Assembly: GCA_003149735.1 (NCBI GenBank)
Contig: QANA01000038.1
Span: forward strand, 1-49,468
Direction of reading: 5' to 3'
Length of the DNA stretch: 49,468 nt
Origin: Clostridiales bacterium
GTDB taxonomy: Bacteria > Bacillota_A > Clostridia > Christensenellales > Christensenellaceae
Part shown: piece after piece, positions 22,364 through 29,762 of the stretch
How positions within the stretch are numbered: the stretch's first letter is position 1
Layout of the letters: every line of letters starts with the position of its first letter
Made by a program: the position numbers and the translations under genes
The notes under the pieces: model-generated
What the model was told of the DNA's origin: nothing
The model's database searches: none
What the model saw: only the letters and a program-made list of their open reading frames with translations

Positions 22364-23551
22364 ATGACACCTATGTTGCTCATCCGCTACGGAGAAATTC
22401 ACCTGAAAGGACAAAACCGTCCTTTTTTTGAAAAAGTACTGCTGCATGCTATTATTGCTTCCGCTAAAAAATTTGACGGCTATGTCGATAAAGGGCAGGG
22501 GCGCTACTATTTGCGCAATGTAAAACCTCAGGATATGCCGCAGGCAATCAATGCCATGTCTAAAATATTCGGCATCTATTCAGTCAGCCCGGCCATGGAA
22601 ATGGAAAAGGATTTAGAGATTATTTTTCAGGCTGCTGCAGATATGGCTTGCAGGAAATTAAAATCCCTGAGCAAGGAAACAGCCACTTTCAAAGTGGAAA
22701 GCAAACGGGCAGATAAACGCTTCCCCATGAACTCCATGACGCTTTCCGCTGAAGCCGGTGGCTATATTCTCGAACATGTACCCGGTTTATCAGTGGACGT
22801 ACATCATCCTGACTTTACCGTCTATATCGAAGTACGCGAAAGTGCTTTTGTCTACACCGATATTGTCATGGGCAGCGGTGGCATGCCTGTAGGCACCTCC
22901 GGCAAGGGAATGCTGTTGCTTTCCGGTGGCATTGACAGCCCGGTTGCCGGTTATATGATGGCCAAGCGGGGAATAGCTCTGGAAGCAGTCCATTATCACA
23001 GTTTTCCTTATACCAGCGAGCGTGCAAAGCAAAAAGTCATAGAACTGGCCCAGGAGCTTTCTGCTTATACCGGTCCTATTAAAATCCATATGGTGCATTT
23101 TACAGATATTCAGATGTCTATTTATGAAAAATGTCCCGAAGAACAGTTGACGCTTATTATGCGGGTTTTTATGATGCGCATTGCCGAAAAAATTGCCAAA
23201 GATCGCAACTGCGGTGCACTGATTACCGGAGAGAGCTTAGGGCAAGTGGCCAGCCAGACACTTGCTTCTCTGACTGTGACTAATTCCGTGATCGATTTGC
23301 CCGTATTCCGTCCGCTTATCGGCATGGACAAGTTAGAGATTATGGATATCGCGAAACGCATCGATACCTATGAGACTTCTATTCTGCCTTATGAGGATTG
23401 TTGCACCGTCTTTGTTCCCAAGCATCCCGTAACACATCCCAAACTGGAAAAAATACTCAAATCAGTTAAATTGTTGGATTCAGAGGCATTGATCGCCGAT
23501 GCACTGGCAAAAACCGAAGTAATCACCGTTACTCCGGCTTGTGTGGAATAA
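22364..23551 (+). CDS. thiI: tRNA 4-thiouridine synthetase ThiI
   Basis: 395 residues: ferredoxin-like/THUMP region (about 1-165), then the PP-loop ATPase domain with LLLSGGIDSPVAGYMMAKRG. LVTGESLGQVASQT-like residues (ALITGESLGQVASQTLASL) and DLPVFRPLIGMDK are present. The C-terminal rhodanese domain of the enterobacterial enzyme is absent, as is usual in Bacillota. It adenylates U8 of tRNA and inserts sulfur supplied by the preceding desulfurase. AAGGAG precedes ATG 22364. Confidence 0.96.
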   Translation: MTPMLLIRYGEIHLKGQNRPFFEKVLLHAIIASAKKFDGYVDKGQGRYYLRNVKPQDMPQAINAMSKIFGIYSVSPAMEMEKDLEIIFQAAADMACRKLKSLSKETATFKVESKRADKRFPMNSMTLSAEAGGYILEHVPGLSVDVHHPDFTVYIEVRESAFVYTDIVMGSGGMPVGTSGKGMLLLSGGIDSPVAGYMMAKRGIALEAVHYHSFPYTSERAKQKVIELAQELSAYTGPIKIHMVHFTDIQMSIYEKCPEEQLTLIMRVFMMRIAEKIAKDRNCGALITGESLGQVASQTLASLTVTNSVIDLPVFRPLIGMDKLEIMDIAKRIDTYETSILPYEDCCTVFVPKHPVTHPKLEKILKSVKLLDSEALIADALAKTEVITVTPACVE

Positions 23552-23578
23552 AAAGATCCATCAAAAAAAAATGCAATC

Positions 23579-23613
23579 AAAAAAAGAGTACGCACAGCGT
23601 ACTCTTTTTTTGA
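23579..23613 (+). terminator. Bidirectional terminator after thiI
   Basis: AAAAAGAGTACGC (23581-23593) pairs perfectly with GCGTACTCTTTTT (23597-23609). T-runs on both strands. It also ends the DUF5050-like gene. Confidence 0.93.
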
Positions 23614-23620
23614 TTCATCT

Positions 23621-24619
23621 TCAGTTCACACCATATAATTTGAGAACATTCTCAAAAATTGTGTTTTCTTCATTGATGCGATAAATTTCCTGTCCCTTAT
23701 ATACGTTTCTGAAATAGATAAATCCATCCAGATAACTGATATAACTTCCGGAATCCGAAGTCAGCATCGTTTCATGGCTTCCATTTAATTCCATACGATA
23801 AAGCGATTGATCATAAGTGCTGCTTGAATCCGCATAGAAACAATGGTAAATATATCCATTGGCTATATTCAGCGTAGAAGAGCGAATTTCACTCAATTGC
23901 GAAAGATTGCTGCCATCGGGCTTACAGCGATATACTCCGTAGACATTGGCATAGTAAAGATTTCCTTCATAAAACATAAAAGCAGAGGTTGCTCTTCCAG
24001 CCGAAACGGCACGATCGCTACCATCTAATTTCATAGAATAGAGTCGGCTGGTGTCGGCCTGATTAATAAAGTATAATCTTCCATCGTAATAAAGCAGATT
24101 CGATGCCCAGTCCACGGTAATTTGCTCAGGCGCCTGCGGATCAAACTCGCCGTTTAAATCTATTTTATAAATACCGGAATAAGAAGTTCCATATAACGAA
24201 GCATAATACAATATTCCTTCTACAATATTGATATATCCGCCCGAAATTGCACTCACCAATTCACTTTCCAACGTTTCCAAATTGGTACGGTAGATACATT
24301 GTGCATCATCATAATTGACATAATAGAGATAACCATCATAGACGACCAGGTCAGTTGCTTTACAATCAGCAATGACTCTGCACTCATTTTCGGCATTGAC
24401 TTCATAAATTGCGTCATCTGCAAAATAGAAATTATCTCCATATTCCGCCACGATCGATCGATTTGCAACATTTCCATGGGTATTGCCAATCCAGGTCTTA
24501 TCATAATTTTTAGAAGAAATATATGTTGCCAACGCAATGGATACAATTGCCACTGCTGCAATCACGCCTGCCAGGATCATTCCCAACATCTTCTTACTCA
24601 TCTTTTGTTTATTTTCCAC
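23621..24619 (-). CDS. Membrane-anchored DUF5050-like beta-propeller protein
   Basis: 332 residues from GTG 24619 (AGGG site upstream); ATG 24601 is an alternative. An N-terminal membrane anchor (about 11-32, MLGMILAGVIAAVAIVSIAL) is followed by repeated blade motifs of the type LYYxNYDDAxxIYRxNL: VVYDGYLYYVNYDDAQCIYR, LLYYDGRLYFINQADTSRLY, EGNLYYANVYGVYRCKPDGS and YISYLDGFIYFRNVYKGQEI. The protein is held outside the cell. The family is described only as a sensor- or adhesin-like propeller of unknown function. Confidence 0.8.
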   Translation of the reverse strand: MENKQKMSKKMLGMILAGVIAAVAIVSIALATYISSKNYDKTWIGNTHGNVANRSIVAEYGDNFYFADDAIYEVNAENECRVIADCKATDLVVYDGYLYYVNYDDAQCIYRTNLETLESELVSAISGGYINIVEGILYYASLYGTSYSGIYKIDLNGEFDPQAPEQITVDWASNLLYYDGRLYFINQADTSRLYSMKLDGSDRAVSAGRATSAFMFYEGNLYYANVYGVYRCKPDGSNLSQLSEIRSSTLNIANGYIYHCFYADSSSTYDQSLYRMELNGSHETMLTSDSGSYISYLDGFIYFRNVYKGQEIYRINEENTIFENVLKLYGVN

Positions 24620-24664
24620 CGGTATGTTCCCTCACTTACCAAATTAGTTTTAAACATGTAATTT

Positions 24665-24698
24665 ATTGTACCATATTGTTTTGCGGATGACAATCCGC
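24665..24698 (-). promoter_or_regulatory. Sigma-A promoter with palindrome over the -35
   Basis: Minus strand -35 TTGTCA (24688-24693), 17-nt spacer, -10 TACAAT (24665-24670) with upstream TG. A perfect inverted repeat GCGGAT-GACA-ATCCGC (24683-24698, plus-strand reading) covers the -35. Confidence 0.7.
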
Positions 24699-24847
24699 TT
24701 TGCCTCCCCACAATGAAAGAATACTGTTTTTTTCTTTTTCAATTTCCAATTACTGTAAAATCAGTCTTTATTTATCTCCGATTATCCAATTCGTTATCAT
24801 TTGTTAGCAATTTGCGAAAATTTTTTCATTTTTTTTGTTATTTCCTA

Positions 24848-24984
24848 TTGATTTTTGAAAAAAATATGTTATTATAATATCAACAGTTATCACTTGATAT
24901 TGTTATCAAGTTGGTATCCCCTCTTAATCCTTTCTAATTTCAAATCTCAAAACAAAAACTCCCAACAGCTTGGGAGTTTTTGTT
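24848..24984 (+). ncRNA. Candidate small RNA between convergent-facing genes
   Basis: The 380-bp gap 24620-24999 holds no protein gene. On the plus strand TTGATT (24848-24853) and TATAAT (24873-24878, 19-nt spacer) could start a transcript near 24885. It would pass ACTTGATA-TTGT-TATCAAGT and end at a perfect 12-bp hairpin (24954-24965 with 24970-24981) with T-run, giving about 100 nt. The hairpin also terminates the minus-strand tepA frame. Confidence 0.3.
24954..24984 (-). terminator. Bidirectional terminator after the tepA region
   Basis: AAAAACTCCCAA-CAGC-TTGGGAGTTTTT, perfect 12-bp stem with T-runs both ways. Confidence 0.9.
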
Positions 24985-24999
24985 TTCTCTATAATATTT

Positions 25000-25383
25000 T
25001 TATTCTTGCCCGCACAAATTTCTAAGTTTATGCAACGCTTCTGCCAGGCCACCCACCTCATCAATGATTCCCACATCTACAGCCTGAGCACCGATCAGTA
25101 CCGTTCCAATATCATCTGCCATTTGATTTTTGTTATTCATCAGTGCTTGAATCTGTTCCTGAGAAATGTTTGCATTTTCACTGATAAAACGCAGGATGCG
25201 TTCCTGCATTTTTAAATAATATTCAAAGCTCTGAGGCGAAGTAATAAACAGGCCGTTCGTGCGTAAAGGATGCACCGTCATACATGCGGTCGGCACAATA
25301 AAGGAATAATCCGAACTAACTGCCAAAGGTACCCCAATACTGTGTCCACCACCCAAAACCAGACTAACACTGGGCTTACTCAT
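25000..25383 (-). CDS. tepA: C-terminal part of split ClpP-like protease TepA
   Basis: 127 residues from ATG 25383. The start MSKPSVSLVLGGGHSIGVPL is the middle of the normal TepA/YmfB protein. It carries Ser15 (GGGHSIG) and His38 (MTVHPLR), the nucleophile and general base of the ClpP-type active site, and the helical C-terminus through VGIIDEVGGLAEAL. The ATG overlaps the stop of the N-terminal frame (ATGA). A tandem GCAGC duplication just upstream shifted the frame. It may be made by translational coupling or be a remnant. Confidence 0.85.
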   Translation of the reverse strand: MSKPSVSLVLGGGHSIGVPLAVSSDYSFIVPTACMTVHPLRTNGLFITSPQSFEYYLKMQERILRFISENANISQEQIQALMNNKNQMADDIGTVLIGAQAVDVGIIDEVGGLAEALHKLRNLCGQE

Positions 25384-25697
25384 GCTGCGCTGCGGATTAA
25401 TTCTGCAATTGCCAAACCTGCTTCCACATCTCCGCCCATTGTATTCAAAATTATAAGAATTCCTTTTACCGCCTGATCCTGCTCCATTTCTGCCAGTAAA
25501 GGAATCAGATGCTCGTATTTAGTTGCTTTATTTTGAGGAGGCACCAGCGTGTGCCCTTCGATTTGGCCGATGATATTAATCAGGCGAATTCCATCTTCCA
25601 GCTTTGTTGCTCCTAATTCCCGCAATGCATCTTTATCAGTTTGTTGCTCTGATTCGCTATCGTTTGTTAGTGTTTCCATTTGCTGTGTTTTCTGCAT
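25380..25697 (-). CDS. tepA: N-terminal part of split ClpP-like protease TepA
   Basis: 105 residues. A polar N-terminus is followed by LINIIGQIEGHTLVPPQNKA and GILIILNTMGGDVEAGLAIA, the oligomerisation face and oxyanion region of TepA proteins. The frame stops with ELIRSAA at TGA 25380-25382, where homologues continue without a break into SMSKPxVSLV. The start ATG 25697 follows a T7 run, and its GGAG lies in the 3' arm of a terminator-like stem. With the next frame it rebuilds one protein of about 230 residues. Confidence 0.85.
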   Translation of the reverse strand: MQKTQQMETLTNDSESEQQTDKDALRELGATKLEDGIRLINIIGQIEGHTLVPPQNKATKYEHLIPLLAEMEQDQAVKGILIILNTMGGDVEAGLAIAELIRSAA

Positions 25698-25740
25698 AAA
25701 AAAATCTCCAAACCTTTTTTACTTAGTTTGAAGATTTTAT
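25698..25740 (-). terminator. Terminator whose stem holds the tepA ribosome site
   Basis: Minus strand AAAATCTTCAAAC (25738-25726) pairs with GTTTGGAGATTTT (25713-25701). The base pair at 25708/25731 is T-G and pairs only in minus-strand RNA. Seven T follow and end directly at the tepA ATG. The GGAG in the 3' arm is the tepA Shine-Dalgarno. Confidence 0.75.
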
Positions 25741-25762
25741 CTTTGAATTATTCGTATCGCCT

Positions 25763-26995
25763 TTATTCCTGAGGAAGCACCCAGCCTGTACACATTGCTT
25801 CTTCCTGCAACACCCGCTCAGTAAGCCTTTGCATATCTTTCAAAGTGACATTCTGTACGTTTGCCAGTATTTCTTCTTCTGGAATAATCCGCTCCAGCAG
25901 CAATGCATTCCTGCCCAACTGATTCATTTTGGCAGAAGTACTTTCCTGCCCCATAATATAGCTGGCCGTAATCTGCGTCTTGGTGTGCTCCAGTTCCTCC
26001 TCCGAAATCCCATTTTCTCTCAAACCCCGTACTTCCCTCAAAATTGCCTGCTTTACCAGTTCTGTTTTCTCTGCCGAAATACCCGCATAAATCACCAGCG
26101 CACCGGCTTGGTAATACATGGAGGGATAAGCATAGACCGAATAAGCTGCACCCAACTCCTCTCTGACTTTTTGGAAGAGGCGCGAACTCATTCCGCCACC
26201 CAAAACATTTGCTAAAATGGAAAATGCATAACGATCGGCATCGCCAATGCCCGGCCCGGGAAAAGCTATGCCCAGATGTGCTTGTTCAATATCCTTATGA
26301 ACACAAAATTCCTTTTTAACCGGCTTCCAATCGATCTCCGGCACATATTTTCTCCCCTCTCCTTTGGAGGGCACACTTTTTAGCGTTTCTTCCAGCTCAG
26401 CAAGCAGTTTTTGTATGTCATAATTTCCCACCGCTGCCACTACAATATTTTCCCCATAGTAATGCTTACTGCGGTAATCCAGAATTTGTGCACGCGAAAA
26501 GGTTCGAATATTTTCTGCCGGCCCCAATATCGTCCGCGAAAGTTCAGTCCCCGCAAAAAATTCTTCGGATAAGCGATCCATCAGTAAATCATCCGGCGTA
26601 TCCAACGACATTGCAATTTCTTCCAAAATAACGCCACGTTCTTTTTCCACCTCTTTTTCCGGAAAAACAGAATGGCAAAACATATCTGTAAGAATATCTA
26701 CTGCTTCACTCAATTTTGAATCGATGGCTTTTACATAATAGCAAGTCATCTCCTTAGATGTATAAGCATTGGATTGTATTCCGAGGTTATCAAATTCCGC
26801 CGCGATTTGTTTATAATTACGCGTTTCTGTCCCTTTGAAAAAAAGATGCTCTAAAAAATGGGAAAGTCCGTTTTCCTGCTCCAACTCTGTTGCAGAACCT
26901 GCCTTTACCCAAATACCCACCGAAGCCGTCCGTGCCTGAGGGATATATTCTCCATAAAAGCGAATCCCATTCGCTAAGGTTTGCTGTTGATACAT
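25763..26995 (-). CDS. M16 family zinc protease (MlpA/YmxG type)
   Basis: 410 residues, single M16 pair without the large insulinase size. The inverted zinc motif HFLEH is at residues 46-50 with Glu125 or Glu126 in GVILEEIAMSL as third ligand. The second domain has AHLGIAFPGPGIGDADRYAF and LANVLGGGMSSRLFQKVREE. Bacillus has the same gene after pnp. The substrate is not known. AGGAGG lies 5 nt before ATG 26995, but a terminator-like hairpin sits between pnp and this site. Confidence 0.93.
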   Translation of the reverse strand: MYQQQTLANGIRFYGEYIPQARTASVGIWVKAGSATELEQENGLSHFLEHLFFKGTETRNYKQIAAEFDNLGIQSNAYTSKEMTCYYVKAIDSKLSEAVDILTDMFCHSVFPEKEVEKERGVILEEIAMSLDTPDDLLMDRLSEEFFAGTELSRTILGPAENIRTFSRAQILDYRSKHYYGENIVVAAVGNYDIQKLLAELEETLKSVPSKGEGRKYVPEIDWKPVKKEFCVHKDIEQAHLGIAFPGPGIGDADRYAFSILANVLGGGMSSRLFQKVREELGAAYSVYAYPSMYYQAGALVIYAGISAEKTELVKQAILREVRGLRENGISEEELEHTKTQITASYIMGQESTSAKMNQLGRNALLLERIIPEEEILANVQNVTLKDMQRLTERVLQEEAMCTGWVLPQE

Positions 26996-27017
26996 ATAAA
27001 CCTCCTTTTTTCATTCT

Positions 27018-27052
27018 GTGATAAAAAAGGCGGCATAAGCCGCCTTTTTCCT
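27018..27052 (-). terminator. Terminator between pnp and the M16 peptidase
   Basis: AAAAAGGCGGC (27024-27034) / GCCGCCTTTTT (27039-27049), T-runs on both strands. Only about 22 nt separate it from the M16 start and no promoter fits there, so the next gene depends on read-through or processing. Confidence 0.88.
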
Positions 27053-27057
27053 GCCTT

Positions 27058-29175
27058 TTATTCCTGTTCGGAAGCGTTGAAGCGATCCAGATCTTCCTGC
27101 GTTACGCCACGGTGTATGAGATTGATGCGATGCTTCTCATCAATTCCCAGAACCTTAACCAGGATTTCTTCCCCTTCCTTCACAACGTCTTCTACTTTCT
27201 CGACCCGTTCCTTGGCCAACTTGGAAATATGCACCATGCCTTCCTTACCGGGCGCCAGTTCCACAAAAGCACCTATAGGTATAATGCGCGTTACTTTTCC
27301 CTTATATACATCGCCTGCCTTAATATCTCTGGCAATACCCATAATAATAGCTTTTGCCTTTGCAGCTGCAGCCGCATCCTCGGTCGCAATAGAAACGCGT
27401 CCGTCATCTTCAATATCAATCTTGACACCGGTATCGGCAATAATCTTGTTAATCGTCTTACCACCGGAACCAATGACTTCACGGATCTTATCGGGATTGA
27501 TAGTAAATTGCGTAATCTTAGGCGCATACTTTGAAAGTTCTTTTTTTGCTTCAGGCAACACTTCATTCATTTTGCCTAAAATATGCAGACGTCCGCGCAA
27601 TGCCTGAGCCAAAGCCCGCTCCAGGATTTCCTTATCGATGCCCTTGATCTTGATATCCATCTGAATAGCAGTAATACCTTTATCCGTACCTGCCACCTTG
27701 AAGTCCATATCACCCAGGAAGTCCTCCAAGCCCTGAATATCGGTCAGTACAACTACCTGATCCTCTTGCTTGATCAGTCCCATTGCAGTACCTGCTACCG
27801 GCTTCTTCATGGGGACACCTGCATCCATCAATGCCAGAGAGCTTGCACATATGCTGGCCTGAGAAGTAGAACCATTGGAGCTCAACACTTCGGACACGGC
27901 ACGAATTGCATAGGGGAACTCTTCCTCCGAAGGAAGCATGGGAACGATTGCTCTTTCTGCCAGCGCGCCATGACCAATTTCTCTTCTGTTAGCGCTGCGC
28001 AACGGCTTAGCTTCCCCTGTAGAATAAGGCGGCATGTTATATTGATGCATATAACGCTTAAATGTCTCATCTGAAATGCCATCCAGAGTTTGTCCATCAC
28101 CAAGCGGCCCTAAGGTAACCAGATTCATGACCTGCGTCTGCCCTCTGGTAAAGACGGCACTACCATGTGTTCTGGCAAACAAGCCTGTCTCACACCAAAT
28201 GGGGCGAACATCTTCATAACCTCTGCCATCAGGGCGAACGCCCTCTTTCACGATCTTTTCCCGAACGATTTCTTTCATGACAGCGTACAGGCTGTTATCG
28301 ATATCTGCTTTACTATCCGGAAATGCTTCAGCAAAATACTCTGCCGCTTCTGCCTTTACCTGAGCTTCCCTTGTCTCGCGTTCAGTGCGATCAAAGGTAT
28401 CCATAGCCCAACGCATACGATCATAGAACTTTTCCCGAACCTGTACATCCAGCTCTTCCGGAACGTGGTACAATTCATAGGGTGCTTCCGGTTTGCCGAT
28501 TTCTTCCTTGATATTGGAAATGAATGCACAAATTTTCTTAATTTCCTCATGGGCAAAAAGAATTGCTTCCAACATCTCGCTTTCCGTTACTTCCTTAGCA
28601 CCCGCTTCTACCATCATGATGGCATCCTTGGTGCCAGAAACAGTAAGGTGCATTCTGGAAGCCTCGCGCTGCGCGGAATCAGGGTTAATGATGTATTTTC
28701 CATCGACCATGCCTACTACCACAGAACCGGTCGGACCCTGGAAAGGAACACCTGCAATGGAAAGCGCTACAGAAGAACCGATCATTGCATATACTTCCGG
28801 CGGAATCTCAGGATCCACAGAAAGTACCGTTGCAATTACCTGTACATCATTAAAATAGCCCTTGGGGAACAAAGGACGCAAAGGTCTATCAATTAATCTG
28901 CAGGAAAGAATTGCTTTCTCAGAAGGGCGACCTTCTCTCTTAATAAACCCTCCGGGGATCTTTCCTACGGAGTACATTTTCTCTTCAAATTCAATGCTCA
29001 GCGGAAAAAAGTCAATTCCCTCTCTGGGCTCTTTTGCTGCCGTAGCCGTGACCATTACAGCCGTTTCACCGCATCTGACGATACAGGAACCTCCGGCCTG
29101 ACCACAGTACTTGCCGGATTCAACTATCAGTTCTCTTCCGCCAAGTTCCATTTTAAATACATGATTTTCTACCAT
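27058..29175 (-). CDS. pnp: Polyribonucleotide nucleotidyltransferase (PNPase)
   Basis: 705 residues, full length. Two RNase PH domains (about 10-140 and 320-470), the second with FTRGQTQVMNLVTLGPLGDG and PYSTGEAKPLRSANRREIGH, then KH (about 555-615, IREVIGSGGKTINKIIADTG) and S1 (about 622-690, GDVYKGKVTRIIPIGAFVEL). It degrades RNA 3' to 5' by phosphorolysis in the cytoplasmic RNA-decay machinery. AGGAGG lies 5 nt before ATG 29175 and directly follows a hairpin. rpsO is upstream, the conserved order. Confidence 0.98.
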   Translation of the reverse strand: MVENHVFKMELGGRELIVESGKYCGQAGGSCIVRCGETAVMVTATAAKEPREGIDFFPLSIEFEEKMYSVGKIPGGFIKREGRPSEKAILSCRLIDRPLRPLFPKGYFNDVQVIATVLSVDPEIPPEVYAMIGSSVALSIAGVPFQGPTGSVVVGMVDGKYIINPDSAQREASRMHLTVSGTKDAIMMVEAGAKEVTESEMLEAILFAHEEIKKICAFISNIKEEIGKPEAPYELYHVPEELDVQVREKFYDRMRWAMDTFDRTERETREAQVKAEAAEYFAEAFPDSKADIDNSLYAVMKEIVREKIVKEGVRPDGRGYEDVRPIWCETGLFARTHGSAVFTRGQTQVMNLVTLGPLGDGQTLDGISDETFKRYMHQYNMPPYSTGEAKPLRSANRREIGHGALAERAIVPMLPSEEEFPYAIRAVSEVLSSNGSTSQASICASSLALMDAGVPMKKPVAGTAMGLIKQEDQVVVLTDIQGLEDFLGDMDFKVAGTDKGITAIQMDIKIKGIDKEILERALAQALRGRLHILGKMNEVLPEAKKELSKYAPKITQFTINPDKIREVIGSGGKTINKIIADTGVKIDIEDDGRVSIATEDAAAAAKAKAIIMGIARDIKAGDVYKGKVTRIIPIGAFVELAPGKEGMVHISKLAKERVEKVEDVVKEGEEILVKVLGIDEKHRINLIHRGVTQEDLDRFNASEQE

Positions 29176-29186
29176 TACTACCTCCT

Positions 29187-29201
29187 GCAGGCACTGCCTG
29201 C
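29187..29201 (-). promoter_or_regulatory. Hairpin abutting the pnp ribosome site
   Basis: GCAGGC-ACT-GCCTGC, perfect 6-bp arms with a 3-nt loop, immediately followed on the minus strand by AGGAGG. Its place suggests a role in pnp translation. Confidence 0.5.
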
Positions 29202-29279
29202 TATCTCTATATTACCTTTATTGGAAACAAAATTAACTTATGGGTAAAACCATAATATCACACCGGAAGCTGTGTTTAT

Positions 29280-29315
29280 AAATATAGAGCGGGAACAACT
29301 CCTCGCTCTATATCC
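29280..29315 (-). terminator. Hairpin between rpsO and pnp
   Basis: ATATAGAGCG (29282-29291) pairs with CGCTCTATAT (29304-29313) around a 12-nt loop. The tail TTATAAACAC is a poor U-tract, so it may be a weak terminator or an RNA-processing site, as in the rpsO-pnp junction of other bacteria. Confidence 0.55.
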
Positions 29316-29340
29316 AATACAATCCAATAATATCCTATGC

Positions 29341-29604
29341 TTATCTTCTAAGACCAAGCTTAGCAACCAAAGCTCTGTATCTTTCGATATCCTTCTTTTT
29401 CAGATATTCCAACAAACCTCTTCTTGCACCGACCATTTTCAGCAGACCACGTCTGGAATGATGGTCTTTCTGATGAGACTGCAGATGTTCGTTGAGATGG
29501 TTGATGCGCGCAGTCAGCAAAGCAACCTGCACTTCAGGAGAACCAGTGTCACCCTCATGCGTTGCATACTCAGCAATAATTGCGCTCTTGTCGATTTTTT
29601 CCAT
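29341..29604 (-). CDS. rpsO: 30S ribosomal protein S15
   Basis: 87 residues from ATG 29604 (GGGAGG upstream); the open frame to 29685 is a leader read-out. [20 protein letters not shown] and [20 protein letters not shown] are the family signatures, and [12 protein letters not shown] ends the protein. S15 binds 16S rRNA in the central domain. Own promoter at 29692. Confidence 0.98.
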   Translation of the reverse strand: MEKIDKSAIIAEYATHEGDTGSPEVQVALLTARINHLNEHLQSHQKDHHSRRGLLKMVGARRGLLEYLKKKDIERYRALVAKLGLRR

Positions 29605-29628
29605 AAATGCCTCCCTAAAATTTAAAAT

Positions 29629-29649
29629 CGCCGATAACTCAGTATCGCG
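29629..29649 (-). promoter_or_regulatory. Hairpin in the rpsO leader
   Basis: Minus strand CGC-GATA / TATC-G-GCG, seven pairs with one bulged G. It lies about 25 nt upstream of the rpsO start. S15 represses its own mRNA in several bacteria by binding leader structures, so this is a candidate autoregulatory element. Confidence 0.4.
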
Positions 29650-29691
29650 TCGGGTATTCGCAAAACAGAGTACTCGGTTTAACACGAATGC

Positions 29692-29720
29692 ATTGTATCA
29701 TATAATATGCCCATTGTAAA
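29692..29720 (-). promoter_or_regulatory. Sigma-A promoter of rpsO-pnp
   Basis: Minus strand -35 TTTACA (29715-29720), 17-nt spacer, -10 TACAAT (29692-29697) with upstream TGA. Leader of about 80 nt. Confidence 0.85.
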
Positions 29721-29762
29721 GAGCATTTTATGCGAAAAAATGCCTATATAAAAGGCGTTAGC

